DNA of 64,000 nucleotides from Diphasiastrum complanatum (lineage: Eukaryota > Streptophyta > Lycopodiopsida > Lycopodiales > Lycopodiaceae), in assembly GCA_029204225.1 (NCBI GenBank), contig MU831906.1, forward strand, positions 1 to 64,000, given 5' to 3'. Positions 10,881 through 24,600 of this stretch are shown piece after piece. Under the pieces are notes generated by a model, which had not been told where the DNA came from, made no database searches, and saw only the letters and a list, made by a program, of their open reading frames with translations. How positions within the stretch are numbered: position 1 is the first letter of the stretch; each line of letters opens with the position of its first letter. Position numbers and translations under genes: made by a program.

Positions 10881-12459
10881 GTTGCTAGATTCCTCTTCAG
10901 AAAAATGACTGAATGCTGGTTGAGACTCGGGGGCAGCTCCATAAAGTTTCAGCTATGGATTGCTAGCATGCTAGTGATGATGAAACAAACCTACAACCAT
11001 CGTTTTATCTACAACTTATGTTCAGTGTTCAGAAGCTGTGACCATTTACAAACTCTCTCAGTTGTTTATCATCAGAGATGTTGACCAATAGAAGGGCACG
11101 TGTGTTATTAGTGGTTGCTTCAACTAATGACTTATTCAAGGAGTTGAACAGTGGATAGGCTGCACTCTTTATGTTGGAAAGCAATCAACAAGATCCCTGG
11201 CATGCCTATTTGATGCGGCTGTAGACACCATAGATAAAAGCTTTTCTGAGATCTATGTGAGTGCTCTCCATGTTCTGCCGAGGCAACACTAATCCTCATT
11301 ATCACAAAATACTCATGACTCATCCTTTCATTACGCATGCAACCAACAACTATTTCAAAAAACAGATTTTACAAATCCTTCAGAAGATTATAGACTGTTT
11401 GTACGTTATTTCATTGCTATTTTCAGTCAAATTTTACAACCATATGGATCGATATAAGTAGCTTGCTTTGTACACACTTCCCACTCTAACCAAAAGATCT
11501 TGCAATCAACATATGTTACAAGTGATTGCTCTCTGTGAACATGCATGTTGTCAAATCCTTTTATATGAGTTTACCAAGGGATTGAATGATTGAATCTTGT
11601 ATTGATCGCTTCATGCACGGATTAGAGTCATAAAATCATGTTGGAATGTGAAAAGAGTTCATTATGCTAGTGTTCAAGCACAATTGTTTGAAACTACTTC
11701 CCTTTCCATGGTTTAGGAAGCTACTATCGTGTTCACCAAGACCAATACACGATTCCCACATGCATACAGATACTTTAGCAAGATGATTCTTGCTTTGATC
11801 AAGCGATCTCTAAGATTTACCTCTTGGATCCACGCATCAAAGATCTCAAATTGAACATACATTTATCCCATTAAATCCTAGCTATGATCAACCAAATTAT
11901 GGCATACCAATACAAATTGCTAAGCTCTGCTGATCCTACACACAAGGCAACAAAACTAGCTTCGGTACTAACTGAAATAACTTGGAAGCTAAGATCCAAA
12001 TCTTATTTGATTGTTGTGCTCCTTTGTTCTTGTGTGCCATCTCCACAATCCAGCATGCAAGTTCCTGAACTCCATCAAGGTTGCTAGCAGACTCTCCACC
12101 CGACCGTTAGCTGACCAGGCTTCTGATTGGGAACTGGGCACCGCTTGTGCCGCTCAGTTCCAAAATCACTTTCCCTAGCAGATTGACCTTGTATACTAAC
12201 ACAAAGGCAAATGCATCTTCTATCCTAGATTCAGAAATAATTTCAGTAGCTCAATGAGTTCAACAAACATCCTTTCCAGGAAGTGTCTTTTATCAAAGAA
12301 ATGCATCCAACTAGGCTTATGGCATATTCTACGATATATAGAGAGATGTCAAAGCTGTGAGGCAAGTTCCCTTGGAGGTGTTATTCCTGGACAGCTGCCT
12401 TTTCGTTCACAGTTCCAAAGAATTGTCTTGTTGTGAAACTGTTTAATGTTTCTGCCAAG
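10881..12459. other. Region upstream of the first DEG2 exon seen
   Basis: No gene is recognised. The DEG2 start codon, transit-peptide exon and promoter may lie here or further left, but no frame can be assigned. The frame of the first exon is open upstream to a stop at 12358. A hairpin with 7- and 5-bp stem segments and a 5-nt loop lies at 12130-12161. Confidence 0.4.
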
Positions 12460-12663
12460 CAGAATCAGCTCGAGGGTTCTAAGCAACGCTCAGCAATCAA
12501 AAGGAAGAAAGACTGGAGAAGTGTCAAGCAAGCAACAGTGGAAGCTGGAAAACAGAGCCGTGAAGCACAAACTGACAGGAAGCAGTGCAAATCTTCGGCT
12601 GGATTGGGGTTACTGAGTGAAGATGACAAAGCTCTGTACAGTCGATCCGATTGGATATATCAG
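12460..12663 (+). CDS. DEG2: DEG2 exon, N-terminal linker (start uncertain)
   Basis: The open frame [19 protein letters not shown]...[11 protein letters not shown] ends in CAG before GTATTTTTT and joins in phase 0 to the next exon. It is Lys/Ser/Gln-rich, as expected of the region between transit peptide and protease domain. I place the start at an AG acceptor (12458-12459), but the frame is open back to 12361. Assignment rests on phase and position, because this part is poorly conserved. Confidence 0.5.
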
Positions 12664-15600
12664 GTATTTTTTCCTTTTTGAAACTTGCAGCAGAAGTTTG
12701 TCCCTTCATAAGCCACTGCAACAAGTGGCAAAACAAATTGATTTATCTCCATACGTACACAACAAGTCTTGTTGTGTATGTACGGAATGAAATGTTGGGC
12801 CTAAAAATCTTCAGTATGGATTGTTGTGGTAACCATCTATCCCAGGAAGAAGGATTGCCAAATGGCTTATCTCAATAAACTAGGTGCAGGGGTGTAACTG
12901 GAAGTATGCAGGTAGCAATTTTCATACTAGAATATAACCTCCTGATTTTGGAAAATATAGTCAGGTGCCAATCAGAAGCACTTTATTCTTTCACTTCTTT
13001 GATTCAGTCTGCAGTTGGATCCCTCCCCTGATATTAAGACTGATACCTTGCCTTTGCCCCCAAAATGACATGCTGGTTTCGCTTCTTATTTCAGTTAATA
13101 AAAGCTTTTGTTTTGGTTTTGAATTATATTGTTTTGATATGTTTATTTCTTATTGATCAGATCAATATGGCTCCATGTTCTGACAGGTGGATAGAGTTGA
13201 AGACATACAGGATGACTCTTTCCTGGATGCTGTTGTCAAGGTGCATATTTAAGTCCTTCGCTCTTACAAAAATTAGTTGTTAATTGCTGCTTTGTGATCT
13301 TTAGTAATTCATCACTTTTAATTTTTCTTGTTGAAGTTGATGTTTTGCATTTGTATGGGTTTCAGGTTTATTGTACTCATTCCGAGCCAGATTATTCCCT
13401 TCCTTGGCAGAAGAGAAGGCAATTCCATAGCACAGGCAGGTAGTATTTTACATCGTTTTCAAATTTGTTGATAATTTGGAGTAAACTCTAAAGCAGTGAC
13501 ATATTTTTACTATTTTCTTCCTGGTAAAATGCTCATGGCATGTTTTGCTTCATGTTGATCGACTAAGCTACTTATATTTGTCCAACTTGCTGTCTTCGTT
13601 GTCACGTGCGCTACACATGCTTAATGAGACTACATGGGATTGTTTTTACATAAATTGCTAGCTTGTTTCAAAATTGAAGAAAAGTCAGCTAAAAGAAAAT
13701 GCACCATTGTTGGCAAGCACCCTTGCATGAGTGGAAGGTTCCATACCAAATCCTACCTATAATGAGTATTCTTGGGTCCTGAGATGGAAGAAAAAACTCA
13801 TTCTTCAAGACGTCCTTGAGGAAGCTCTGCTTTTGTTGGCTGTTGAACTGACAAGTTCCAAATCTGCATGGTCGAGAAATTATGCTAATGTTTCTTACAT
13901 TCAAAATAATAGAATAAAGCTTGGATCTTTATAAATGTGGTAGCTGGAGAAATAATGGTATAGAGGCTAGCCTTATGATTGTGTTTGATATTCACTTGTG
14001 CCCAACAATGTCTTCCATATGCAAATCAAGTAGGTAGCTGCATTAAGCAAAGTTGAGCCAAAAATTCCAAAGAAAGCAAGATGTTATGTATGATTATGCA
14101 CCGAGTCATTTTGCATGCTATGGGATCATGTAAACTGCAAAATAATTTGTGCTAAAAGGTCTCTTAACAGCAATTTATTATACCTTGGCCCCCTCTTTTA
14201 TTTCTCGCATCAGGAAACACCTCATTATAGTGAAATTTTATCCAACGGGGTTGGCTTAGGTGGTTAGTTTGGTATCCAAAGTTTCTTTGGTCTCAGGTTC
14301 GTGCCCCCCTTGGAAACCAAGATGCATTATAGTGAAATTTATCTTGAATCAAGGATTTTTTTCCTTATTGCAAGGGCATTGAGTGAAGAACTTGGAATTT
14401 ATGATATTTAAGTTGTTCCACTCATTTCGATTGTATTACTTCTTTGTCTAAGTTTTTTTTATTGCATGTCCTATGGTTATAAACAAAGCTTCAAGTGCAT
14501 TTTGCATACTAGTTCAAAATCTCATATCAGGGCATATGCTATCATATTATTGGGGATCTATTTGGTCACAGTTCCCATAGATCTCTCCTTAAAGCTGTTT
14601 ATACAAAAAGCTTGCCCATGGTAGATGGGCAATGAGCAACAAGAAGTGTATAATGGTTCAGGTCATTTGCAGTGTAGGATTTGCCATTCTGTGCTACGAC
14701 ACTGTACCTATGATCGTACATTCATCAGCTATGGATATAATATGACGCTGCCCTGGCTACCACATATAGCTAACAACAAGACTGTATTGCTTTCTCTAAA
14801 GATTTTAAGAAGGGTGCTAAACCAACATAGGAAATCTGATCCCCCAGACAGCCACTTTTTACGGAAGATAAATACAAACGAGCCTTATTGGAATTTCCTA
14901 TGCATATTCTTTGTAAGGCTAATGGGATATTAGGTTATGCATGTGTGCTTGGTAAAAACATGTATTTTTTTGTGTATATGCTGCATGGGATGAACAAAGG
15001 TCTATACTTTTGGTATATCATGTGTGGTTGTTTAGGTGTTTGGATACTTTCAAGTTTCACCACTACATTTCTAATACAAGTATGACGTTCCTGCTTTCAC
15101 AGTGGATTTATGATTTCTGGACGGAGGTTGCTGACAAATGCACATTGTGTTGAGCACCACACCCAAGTAGGCATATTATATGATTCATCTTTTCTGAAGG
15201 CGTGGAGATATTTATACTTGTTTTTTGTTGAAATGTCATGCATTCCCATACTAGTAAGAAATATTAAAAGAGGGCTTAGGAGTTATGGACTCGGCTCATT
15301 ACATTCGCCGCGTCCATTTACATTTACTTTACTTTATGCATAAGCAGGCCTCGGGCCCTTTTTTATTCATTAGTGACACTTAGACTATATGGTTGGCCTT
15401 TGGCCTTATTATTCATTATTAGGCCATTTGGACATATTACTGGAGAGTGGGGGCCTTCTTGGAGGGCGCACTATTTTCCCTCCCAGTTGGGCCCTAGCCA
15501 CCGGAAGCTTCCTCTTGGCTATAAGTAGGGAAACTGTGTCATTTGTTATTCAGCTGATGATATTGATCTCTCTCTTTCCTGCTTTCTAGGGTTAAGTCTT

Positions 15601-18600
15601 GCTTATGTGCCGCTTTCATAGCTTAAGTCTTGCTTATGTGATGCTTTCATAGCTTAGCTCTAGATCAGCTGTGGCTCTATTCGTAACTTGGTATCAGAGC
15701 ACTTTCCTGATTGCTGAATTTCAGATCTGATTTTCTGATTGGGTGCCCATTTTCCTTGCTGATTTTTCTCTCTTTGCTGAGGACTTTCGTCACTTTGCTT
15801 CAGCAACATTCAGCACAGTTTGGAGGAGGACCAGCTCCTATCAAAGCATTTTCCTTGGCGGAGCTTTAGCAGATAGTTAGCGGAAGTACTTCCTCTAAAT
15901 TTGGCGGCCGGAATTTTTTTTTTTTTGGGCAGATTATTTCCGGCGCCCAAGTTCCAACCCTCTATCACCCATTTCCAGCTTGTTTGCAGGCTCTCCAGCA
16001 CCCAATTCCCTCATCTCTTTCATCTGTTCCTCCTCCCATTTTCAGCTCTCTCACTTTTGTTTGCAAGCTGTCCAACCGCTTCATACTTGTCACTTTCGTC
16101 CGTTTTTGTCTCCGTTTGCAGCCATTTTTCACACCTTGTTTGCAGGCTGTCCATCGCCCATCCTCAACCAAATTTCACGAAATTCCGACTCCATTTGATA
16201 CTCCAATTTGTCACTTGCCTCCTGGCTGTCCAGCGCATTTTTACAGCCTTCATTTTCACTTTTTTCATTTGCTGATTGCTGTCCTTTCTTAGTTGTGATA
16301 ATAGTGGTTTTAATAGACTAATTTGGGGTGATGACAAGAGTCCGCTCTCTCAAGTTTTCGTCTATTGCTTCCACTATCATTATGGCACATTCACCTACCC
16401 CGAGTGAGACTACTCAAGAAACCTTATTCGATCAGTTTCGTTGCATGGATGAGACCCTTTCTGGCCTCGTTCTTCGCTTCGATACCCCGTTATGACGGGC
16501 TTTGCTACTATGCAGTCACAGATTGATTCTTTACAGCCTCATGGTCCTGATAAAGCTCTTGTTTTTCCTTCATTTGGGACTCCTCCTCCATTTGGATTTC
16601 CATCTTCCTCTGCTAGTCAGCCTGGTGGTGGACCGTTCATTCCACCTGAACCACCTCCTGGTTTCTTTTCATGTCCCCCACTTCCTGAGCCACACTTTGC
16701 TCGAGACTTTCGTGATAGGGTACAACTTGCTACCTATTCCGGTTCCTCTGACGGGAACTTTTTAGAGAATTGGTTTGCTAAGCTTGACACATATTTTTAG
16801 ATCTACCCTAAGACTGATCCTCAGAAGATCCAGTTGGCTGCTTTACATTTAGATGGACGCGCCGCCACGTGGTGGCGAGTTTATAGAGCTGATCCTGATC
16901 GGGAAGGGCTCCATGTATGGCATACTTTTCGCCGTGACCTCCCTCATGCTATCATTGATCCTCAGACCGCCAACGTGATACATTCCGTAGTCTCACTCAG
17001 ACCAGTGATTTTACTTCTTATACAGATCAGTTTATGGAGCTTTCTTATCTTTTCACAGATCTACAGCCCACTGAGCTTATTTCTCGTTACATTGCTGGGC
17101 TTCGTGGTGCTTTACGTTATGATGTTTCTTCCTTCCGTCCTCCCACACTTGTTGAGGCGATGTCTCTTGCCAGTACTTTACAGCATAAGTACTCTGACAC
17201 CCTTCCTTCCCGCTTCTCCCGACCCCGTCCTTCTGCTTCATCTTTTCCCACTACGTCCACCCCTACACCTGCCCCTTCTGTTCCAGCTCTCTCCATTGTC
17301 CCTTCGTCTCCTCGTCCTCCGACTCCTCGACCTGCTTTTGTCCGACGTTACACGTCTGCAGAGTTCGCTGACCTTCAGCAGAAGCGTCTTTGCTTTCGTT
17401 GTAAGAGTCTTGACCATTTTGCCCGTGATTGCCGTCAGCCTCTCCCTACTACTACTGCTGTTTTTTACCATGAGGGCACTACTCCAGATGATTCCGATAT
17501 CTACATTCATATTTCTGATGAGCCTGACCTATCCTCTGAGCCTTCCACTGATTTACTTCCTGCTACTTGCCATGCTCAGCTTGCCTATGCTACTTGGACA
17601 GGGTGTCTTGGTCCTCGCTCCATTCGGTTACATGTATGTATTACAGGTCGTGAGTATATTGCTTTAGTTGATACTGGCAGCACTCATTCTTTTATTAGCA
17701 GTTATATCACTAGTCGGATCCGTGCTTCACCTGTTCTCGCTTCACAGCCTCTCACAATTGAGGTTGCCAGTTCCCATTCTTTTCCTAGTTCTCAGATGTT
17801 TCAGCGTTTACCATACCGCAGTGGAGATTTTTTTGGACAGGCAAATCTTTACATTATTCCTATGGAACGTTATGATCTTATCCTTGGTGCTGATTGGTTT
17901 GCATCTCTTGGAGCCGTTACACTGAACTTGACACAGCAGACATTGACATTTATACATGATGCAGCTACACACTCACTTGTTGGCATTGATTCTCAGGGAG
18001 ACTTCCAGTTGATTACTGGGAAGCAGTTTATTCGCAGCCTGCCGAAGGCTCATTGTGCAGCCTTATTATGTGTTCAACGGGCAGTACCAGTTCCTCCAGT
18101 TTCTAGTCCAGCAGCTGTTCCTCAGGTGATCTATGATCAGTATGCTTTTGTCTTTTCAGAACCTACGACGCTACCACCACTACGTGACGTGAACCATCAT
18201 ATTGACTTGCGTCCTGGTTCTGCTCCTCCTTCCCGTCCCCCTTATCGTATGTCTCGATCTGAGCGTGATGAGCTTGAGCTCCATATTACTACCTTGTTAG
18301 ATCAGGGTCTCATTGTTCCTAGTCACAACCCTTTTGGTGCCCCTGTTCTCCTTGTTAGTAAGAAAGATGGTACCAAACGCCTTTCTATTGATTACCGTTC
18401 TTTAAATAAGTTGATTATTCGTAATCAGTACCCTATTCCACACATGGATGACCTCTTTGACCAGCTCGGTACCTCTAAAATCTTTTCCAAGATAGACCTT
18501 CGTTCTGGATATTACCAAATCAGGATGCACCCTTCTGACGAACATAAGACTGCTTTTCGTACTCATCTTGGTTTATATGAATTTTGTGTGCTTCCTTTTG

Positions 18601-21600
18601 GTGTTACTAATGGCCCTCCTACGTTCCAAAATGTGATGAATAACGTCATGCGTCCGCTTCTTGGTCATTGTGTCTTGGTTTATTTTGATGATATTCTTAT
18701 TTTTAGTCAGTCTCTTGCTGAGCATGTTTCCCATCTTTCCTCTGTATTTCAGTTACTTGTACATCACCAGTTATTTGCTAAGTTGTCTAAATGTTCTTTT
18801 GCTGTTTCTGAGATCGAGTTTCTTGGTTTTCTTGTTTGTAATGGACACATTCGTCTGGACCCTCATAAGGTTCAAGCCATCCAGGATTGGCCTATACCAG
18901 CTGATATTCATCATGTTCGTATGTTCCTTGGGTTAGCCACTCACCTTCGTCGTCCAGTTCCTCATTTTGCCACTATTGCAGCTCCTCTTCATGCACTTTT
19001 GAAGAAGTCTAGTACTTTTCTTTGGACTTCTGAATGTCAGTCAGCGTTTGATACTCTTCGTTGTGCTGTTGTTGATGCCGCCGTTATGTGTTTACCACAG
19101 TTTGATCAGAAGTTTCTTGTTGAGACTGATGCTAGTAATGTTGGTTTGGGTGCTTTACTTCGCCAGTCACAATGTATTATTGCTTATGAGTCGCGTCGTC
19201 TTCGCTCTTATGAGCAACGTTATTCTGTGCATGAGAAAGAGATTCTTGCTATTATCTATGCTCTTAAGAAGTGGCGTCATTATCTGTATCGAGTTCCATT
19301 TGACATTATTACTGATCACCAGTTTTTACGTTATCTGTTTTCTCAACGTGACCTTAGTGATCGTCTATTTCGTTGGTTGCAGTTTTTACAGTCTTTTAAT
19401 TTTTCCATATTGTATCGTCCTGGTCGTGCTAACACTGCTGCTGATGCATTATCTCGTCTTCCAGCTTTGTTGAATACACTCGTTTCTACTATTCTTCCAT
19501 GGTTTGATGATCTACCTGCAGCATACCTTACATGTTCTTATTTTTGTGATGTTTATAGTTCTGCCCCACCTGTTTCGTCCCGTCCTCATCAGGTTTACTC
19601 CATTGTTGACAACCGTCTTTATCGTTATGATTCTCTTTGTATTCCTAGTCTCTTGGGTATCCGTTCCCAATTGTTGTCGGATGCTCATTCCTCTCCTGTT
19701 GGGGGTCACTTTGGTTTTCAGAAGTCTTATTCTCGTCTCAAAGACCATTTCTATTGGCCCTCTCTTCGATCTGAGCTTGCTGTACTTATTCGGACCTGCC
19801 CTTTTTGTCTTCGTAATAAGTACTCGCATGCTAAATCTGCTGGTTTGCTCCAGAGTTGGCCTATTCCTCATCGCCAGTGGACTGATATATCTATGGACTT
19901 TATCCGTGGCCTTCCCCATACCCAGCGTGGTCACGATTCATGTATGGCGGTAGTTGACAGGTTCTCGAAACAGGCACATTTTATACCAGTTCGCAGTACT
20001 ATCACAACAGAGCAGTGTGCACGTTTGTTCCTATCAGAGATTTTTCGCCTGCATGGATTTCCTCGTACTATCCTTTCTGATCGGGATAGTAAGTTTACAT
20101 CTATATTCTGGACAAAGCTTATGCGTATATTGGATGTACAGTTTTTTATGGAATCTGCTTATCATTCTACTTTTGATGGGCAGTCTGAGGTCCTTAATAG
20201 GATCCTTGAGGATTATTTACGCCATTTTGTTACACTTTCAGGGAAGGATTGGGATCAGCATTTATGTTTAGTAGAGTATAGCTACAATAGCTCTGTTAGT
20301 ACCAGCACAAGTGTCTCACCATTTTTATTATCTCATGGCTATGCACCTCTTTTACCTGGCATTCCTCTCCCTCCTGAGGATACACCTGTCACACTTGCAT
20401 CTTTCTATCAGGTGCTCGAGAGCTTATTACCCGGGCCAGTTCTCATTTACAACATGTTCAGCAGCGTTATCAGACCTCAGTTGATCGTCACCGCCGCCAT
20501 GTTGAGTTTCAGCTTGGAGATATGGTTTATCTATGCCTACGGTTTGCACGTCATCATTTTGTCCAGGGCCATGCTTCTACTGAGAAGCTTGCACCACGTT
20601 ATTATGGGCCTTATCGCATTTTGGAGGTTCTTAGTCCAGTTACATATCGCTTACAGCTTCTTGCTTCCACACGCGCCTATGATGTATTCCATGTCAGTTT
20701 ATTACGTGCTGCTATTGAGGATGACGCTCCTTGTGATGCTGAGTTTCCTACTGCTCCAGAGTTATTTCCATTTTTACCTGCTGCTATATTACAAGTTCGT
20801 CTATACCATAGTCGACGCCGCCGACAGATTCAGTTTTTGGTCCAGTGAGATGGTCGTCCTATTGAGGAGGCCACATGGGAGCCTATTGATGTCTTTTATC
20901 ATACACCATCACTTGCGGATCAGGCTCGTGCTCTTGTTGCACTTGTTGATTCCTCTACATCAGATGTTCTAGTTGTTGATGCACCAGGGCTTGCTGCTAC
21001 TTGATCCAGTTTCTTTTCGGCAGTTGGGTCTTTTTCTTATGTGCCAGGGAGAGTTATGGACTCAGCTCATTACATTCCATTTACATTTACTTTACTTTAT
21101 GCATAAGCAGGCCTTGGGCCCTTTTTTATTCATTAGTGACACTTAGACTATATGGTTGGCCTTTGGCCTTATTATTCATTATTAGGCCATTTGGACATAT
21201 TACTGGAGAGTGGGGGCCTTCTTGGAGGGCGCACTATTTTCCCTCCCAGTTGGGCCCTAGCCACCGGAAGCTTCCTTTTAGGGCTTCCTCTTGGCTATAA
21301 GTAGGGAAACTGTGTCATTTGTTATTCAGCTGATGATATTGATCTCTCTCTTTAGTCTCCTTAATCTCTCTCTTTCCTGCTTTCTAGGGTTAAGTCTTGC
21401 TTATGTGCCGCTTTCATAGCTTAAGTCTTGCTTATGTGATGCTTTCATAGCTTAGCTCTAGATCAGCTGTGGCTCTATTCGTAACTTTAGGATTCTCAAA
21501 ACTATGCATGAAGAGGATATTTTGGCGTGGTCAGCTCAAGTTGTTTTGGTCCATTGTTTTTTTAGGTGGTCGTGCCTTTGAGATCACACAGTCTCTTCTT

Positions 21601-24600
21601 TGGTATGCAAATGGTTTCACATAGACGTGTTATTAGATAGCCATCACCATAATTGATAGAACTGCTATACGTGGAACGACATGATCAAAGAGAAGCTTGA
21701 ACTGGATTACATGCACTATGAACATCAAGGAGCCTCGACCTCTGTTGAGCAAACTCTATAGAAAGCAGGCTCTATGCCTAGCTACTTTTTGAGCAAGCCC
21801 CATCTCTTTTCAGCCTACCCAATTGCGGTTGGGCATCTGTCAGTGTCCGAGTAGGGAAAGGGTCCTTAATGCTGGAGCTCTCAAGGGGGTGTAGAGGTAG
21901 CTGAGCTCTCATATCTCTTTGTCTACCATGAGCTACTCAAGAGTGTATTGAATTCCTAGTTTTTTTGTCCTAAAGTCCTTCGAAGGCTTGTTCTTGTCTG
22001 TAAAGGCTTGAAACTTTATTGGTGGCTTCTTATTTTCATTTTTCAGAAATAATCTGTCACCTTTGCAGTTATAATGAAAATTGCAATTATATGATCATGA
22101 ATGTTACTTTTCCAAGAATATTCAGTATCTCTATTGAATGGAGCATTAGCCTCCATGGTAGAGGGTTGTTGATGTTTAGGCAACTAACAAGGTGTATTTC
22201 TATCGCTCAAAAGCTATCTTGTCCGGCCTTCAATTATGAAATCTATGCAATTTGTATGACAGAAAATTGAATTTTTTGAGGATATACTTGGAGTTGGTGT
22301 TTGATGCATTATAGCCTGTTCTTGCGTTCATCCTCCTAAGCTTGCTATGGCTTTCATTGCATAGCTTGTTGCAGCATGGTTTCTTTTGAATAGAGTGTGA
22401 CCTACTATCAACCACTTTCTACTTCACACAAGCTTTATCTAGCATGTCTCACATGCATGTGCCATCTTTGGTCATGGCAGGTAAAGGTGAAGCGAAGAGG
22501 AGATGATACGAAATTTGTTGCTAAGGTATATGCTAATTCTTTTCATTGTATAAATTGTCAACATTACAAGCTTGAAAACTTGTATGCATTTTCCTTGAAG
22601 CCAAACGTGCAAATTGGTCATGCAACGAAATATTTAAAATTGTCTCCAATGGTTGTTGGTAGAACTTCAATTTCATTTTGGAGTCTAATGGCTGATTGGC
22701 TCTTATACAATTGTCCACTTCGATAACTGAATCAATGGGTGGTATAGTTCAAGGGGATCTTGATTTGTATACTTTCGAGGAAGTTCAAATCTGTTTCTGA
22801 ATCAAAATTTTATTGTGTCTGACTTTTTTAAGTCCCCTCCTCTTGGCCCCTTTGTTTTGAAATTTCGTATTTCCTCTCCACCCCCTCCCTTTAATTTAGA
22901 ATTATTTGGTACTAGATCGATTCATAACCTTGAAAAGTTCAAATCGATTTGAATCATGATTCAACCTCCTCGATTTGAATTTTTTGGGAACTATGATTGC
23001 TGACTGTGATTGTGAATTTATGCAACATGTTCAAGTTGTTAACTCAATATACAGATTTCTAGCAACTTCCTAATGATAGATTGACAACCTCTAGGTTAAC
23101 ACCAAGCTGGAAGTTTTTCTAAGTTGTCTAAACTAGGAAAATCTTGTGAAAGTAGACATTTGAAATCATCCACAATTGGACATGTGCATGATACACATTT
23201 TCTTATTACATTTCCTACATACAAAAGGACAAATGTCTACCTAGCAAAAGTTGAAACATGTGTCTATGACGTGTGTGTGTGTGTGTGTGTGTGTGGATGC
23301 GTGCATTTGCATGTGTGTACACACCCACATGTATGGAATTGTCTTATACACTTTGGAGAACCTCTAGGAGGTTTGACTATTTGAAGGCTATTGATAAGAT
23401 TAGGGTGAACGTGACTGGCTGACCTAGTAGTTTGCGCCTACCAGAGAGTACCAATGGATATTGAAGCATATGATGTATCAATGATTAATAAACCATATGA
23501 CTCACAAAGGACCCAAGGGCCCAAAAATAGTAACTTGAGCCATACAACTAACAATGTCCTCTGGCTCCAAATACGGCCCCACAAATGTAATGTCTCTAAA
23601 TTAATGTCAATGGCTCTCCCAAATTGATAAAACACTGCCCTCAATGTGGGCAAATTTAAGAGATAGATAGTGGATGAAAAGTTGATGTGGTGGATGTGTC
23701 TATGAATCCTATGATGGAGGAATGGAGTTGCTGATTGAATGGTCCCAACAAGTGCGTGTGTTGGTCTTGAAGCAAAAGATTATGAGAAACACATCAATGG
23801 ACTTCCATGGGGCTTCATCAATAGGCCTATTTATGCCACTTAGCCTCATATAGTAATTGATGTTTCCGTTGGCTATGCTATACCTATAGATGAAGAATGA
23901 CACTTGGTAGAAAAGGGAACAACTTTGGATCATCTCTGAGCTCAGCATCATAGGGCTCATTTGACTAATAATAGCAATTTTTTACCTAACTTCAAAAATA
24001 TCACATGCCCTAGTAGCACCAAATAACTCAAACAAGAAGTACAAAATTGAACTTTGTAGAGTATGAATAGGTCCATAATTTGATATGTCTTTCCCTCGAA
24101 GTAATACTTGTTTTGACACCTAAGGTACCCGTCTGGGATAACTGTGACATTCCTTTCTTCATGCTAGGCCAATAAAAATGAGACTTCAAGCAAGTGGAAG
24201 ATTTCAGGAATTCAAAATGGCCACCAACTAGAGAATAATGTGCATTTGAGAGATCGTGTGCGAATGGTTTGGTTATTAGGAATGCAAAGATCAACATTGT
24301 GGCGAAGGCGCGCCCATTTGTAATGGAATTAATTTGGAATAATGGCCAATTGTGAAGTAGATTATAAATGATTAAAAACTTACAACACTACGAACAGAGG
24401 TTAGAAAGTGTGTCAAACCAATCAGTTGTGATGACACCCAAGAGAAGAAGATAAGTGAGTAAGCTAGATAGAGTATTTTATTTACCATTACTCTTCCCAA
24501 GAAGTAGTAATTTCAAAGTGAAAGTTTTGTAGGATATGTGGCCATGGAAACTGTTTGTCATTAAGATCTTCTTGAGAAAACAATTATAAAGACTAATGGT

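Larger units (their letters stand above)
15281..21486 (+). mobile_element. Ty3/Gypsy LTR retrotransposon, element B, full length but broken
   Basis: Both ends are defined: LTRs at 15281-15688 and 21052-21486, and the 5-bp target duplication TTAGG at 15276-15280 and 21487-21491. Order inside is primer-binding site, leader, gag, protease, RT, RNase H and integrase. The LTRs differ by two substitutions plus three indels (8, 13 and 22 bp), so insertion was recent. The coding region has several stops and frameshifts, so it was probably mobilised by proteins of a relative. It lies in DEG2 intron 4 in the same orientation as the gene. Confidence 0.96.

Noticed and set aside
12130-12161. Hairpin with 7- and 5-bp stem segments
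   Set aside because: A single short hairpin without conserved context; a chance origin is likely in 64 kb.
14625-15085. Frames in DEG2 intron 3 as possible genes
   Set aside because: No domain, no splice logic with the flanking exons and composition like the intron.
23271-23294. (GT)12 microsatellite
   Set aside because: An ordinary simple repeat, not next to a transposon end.
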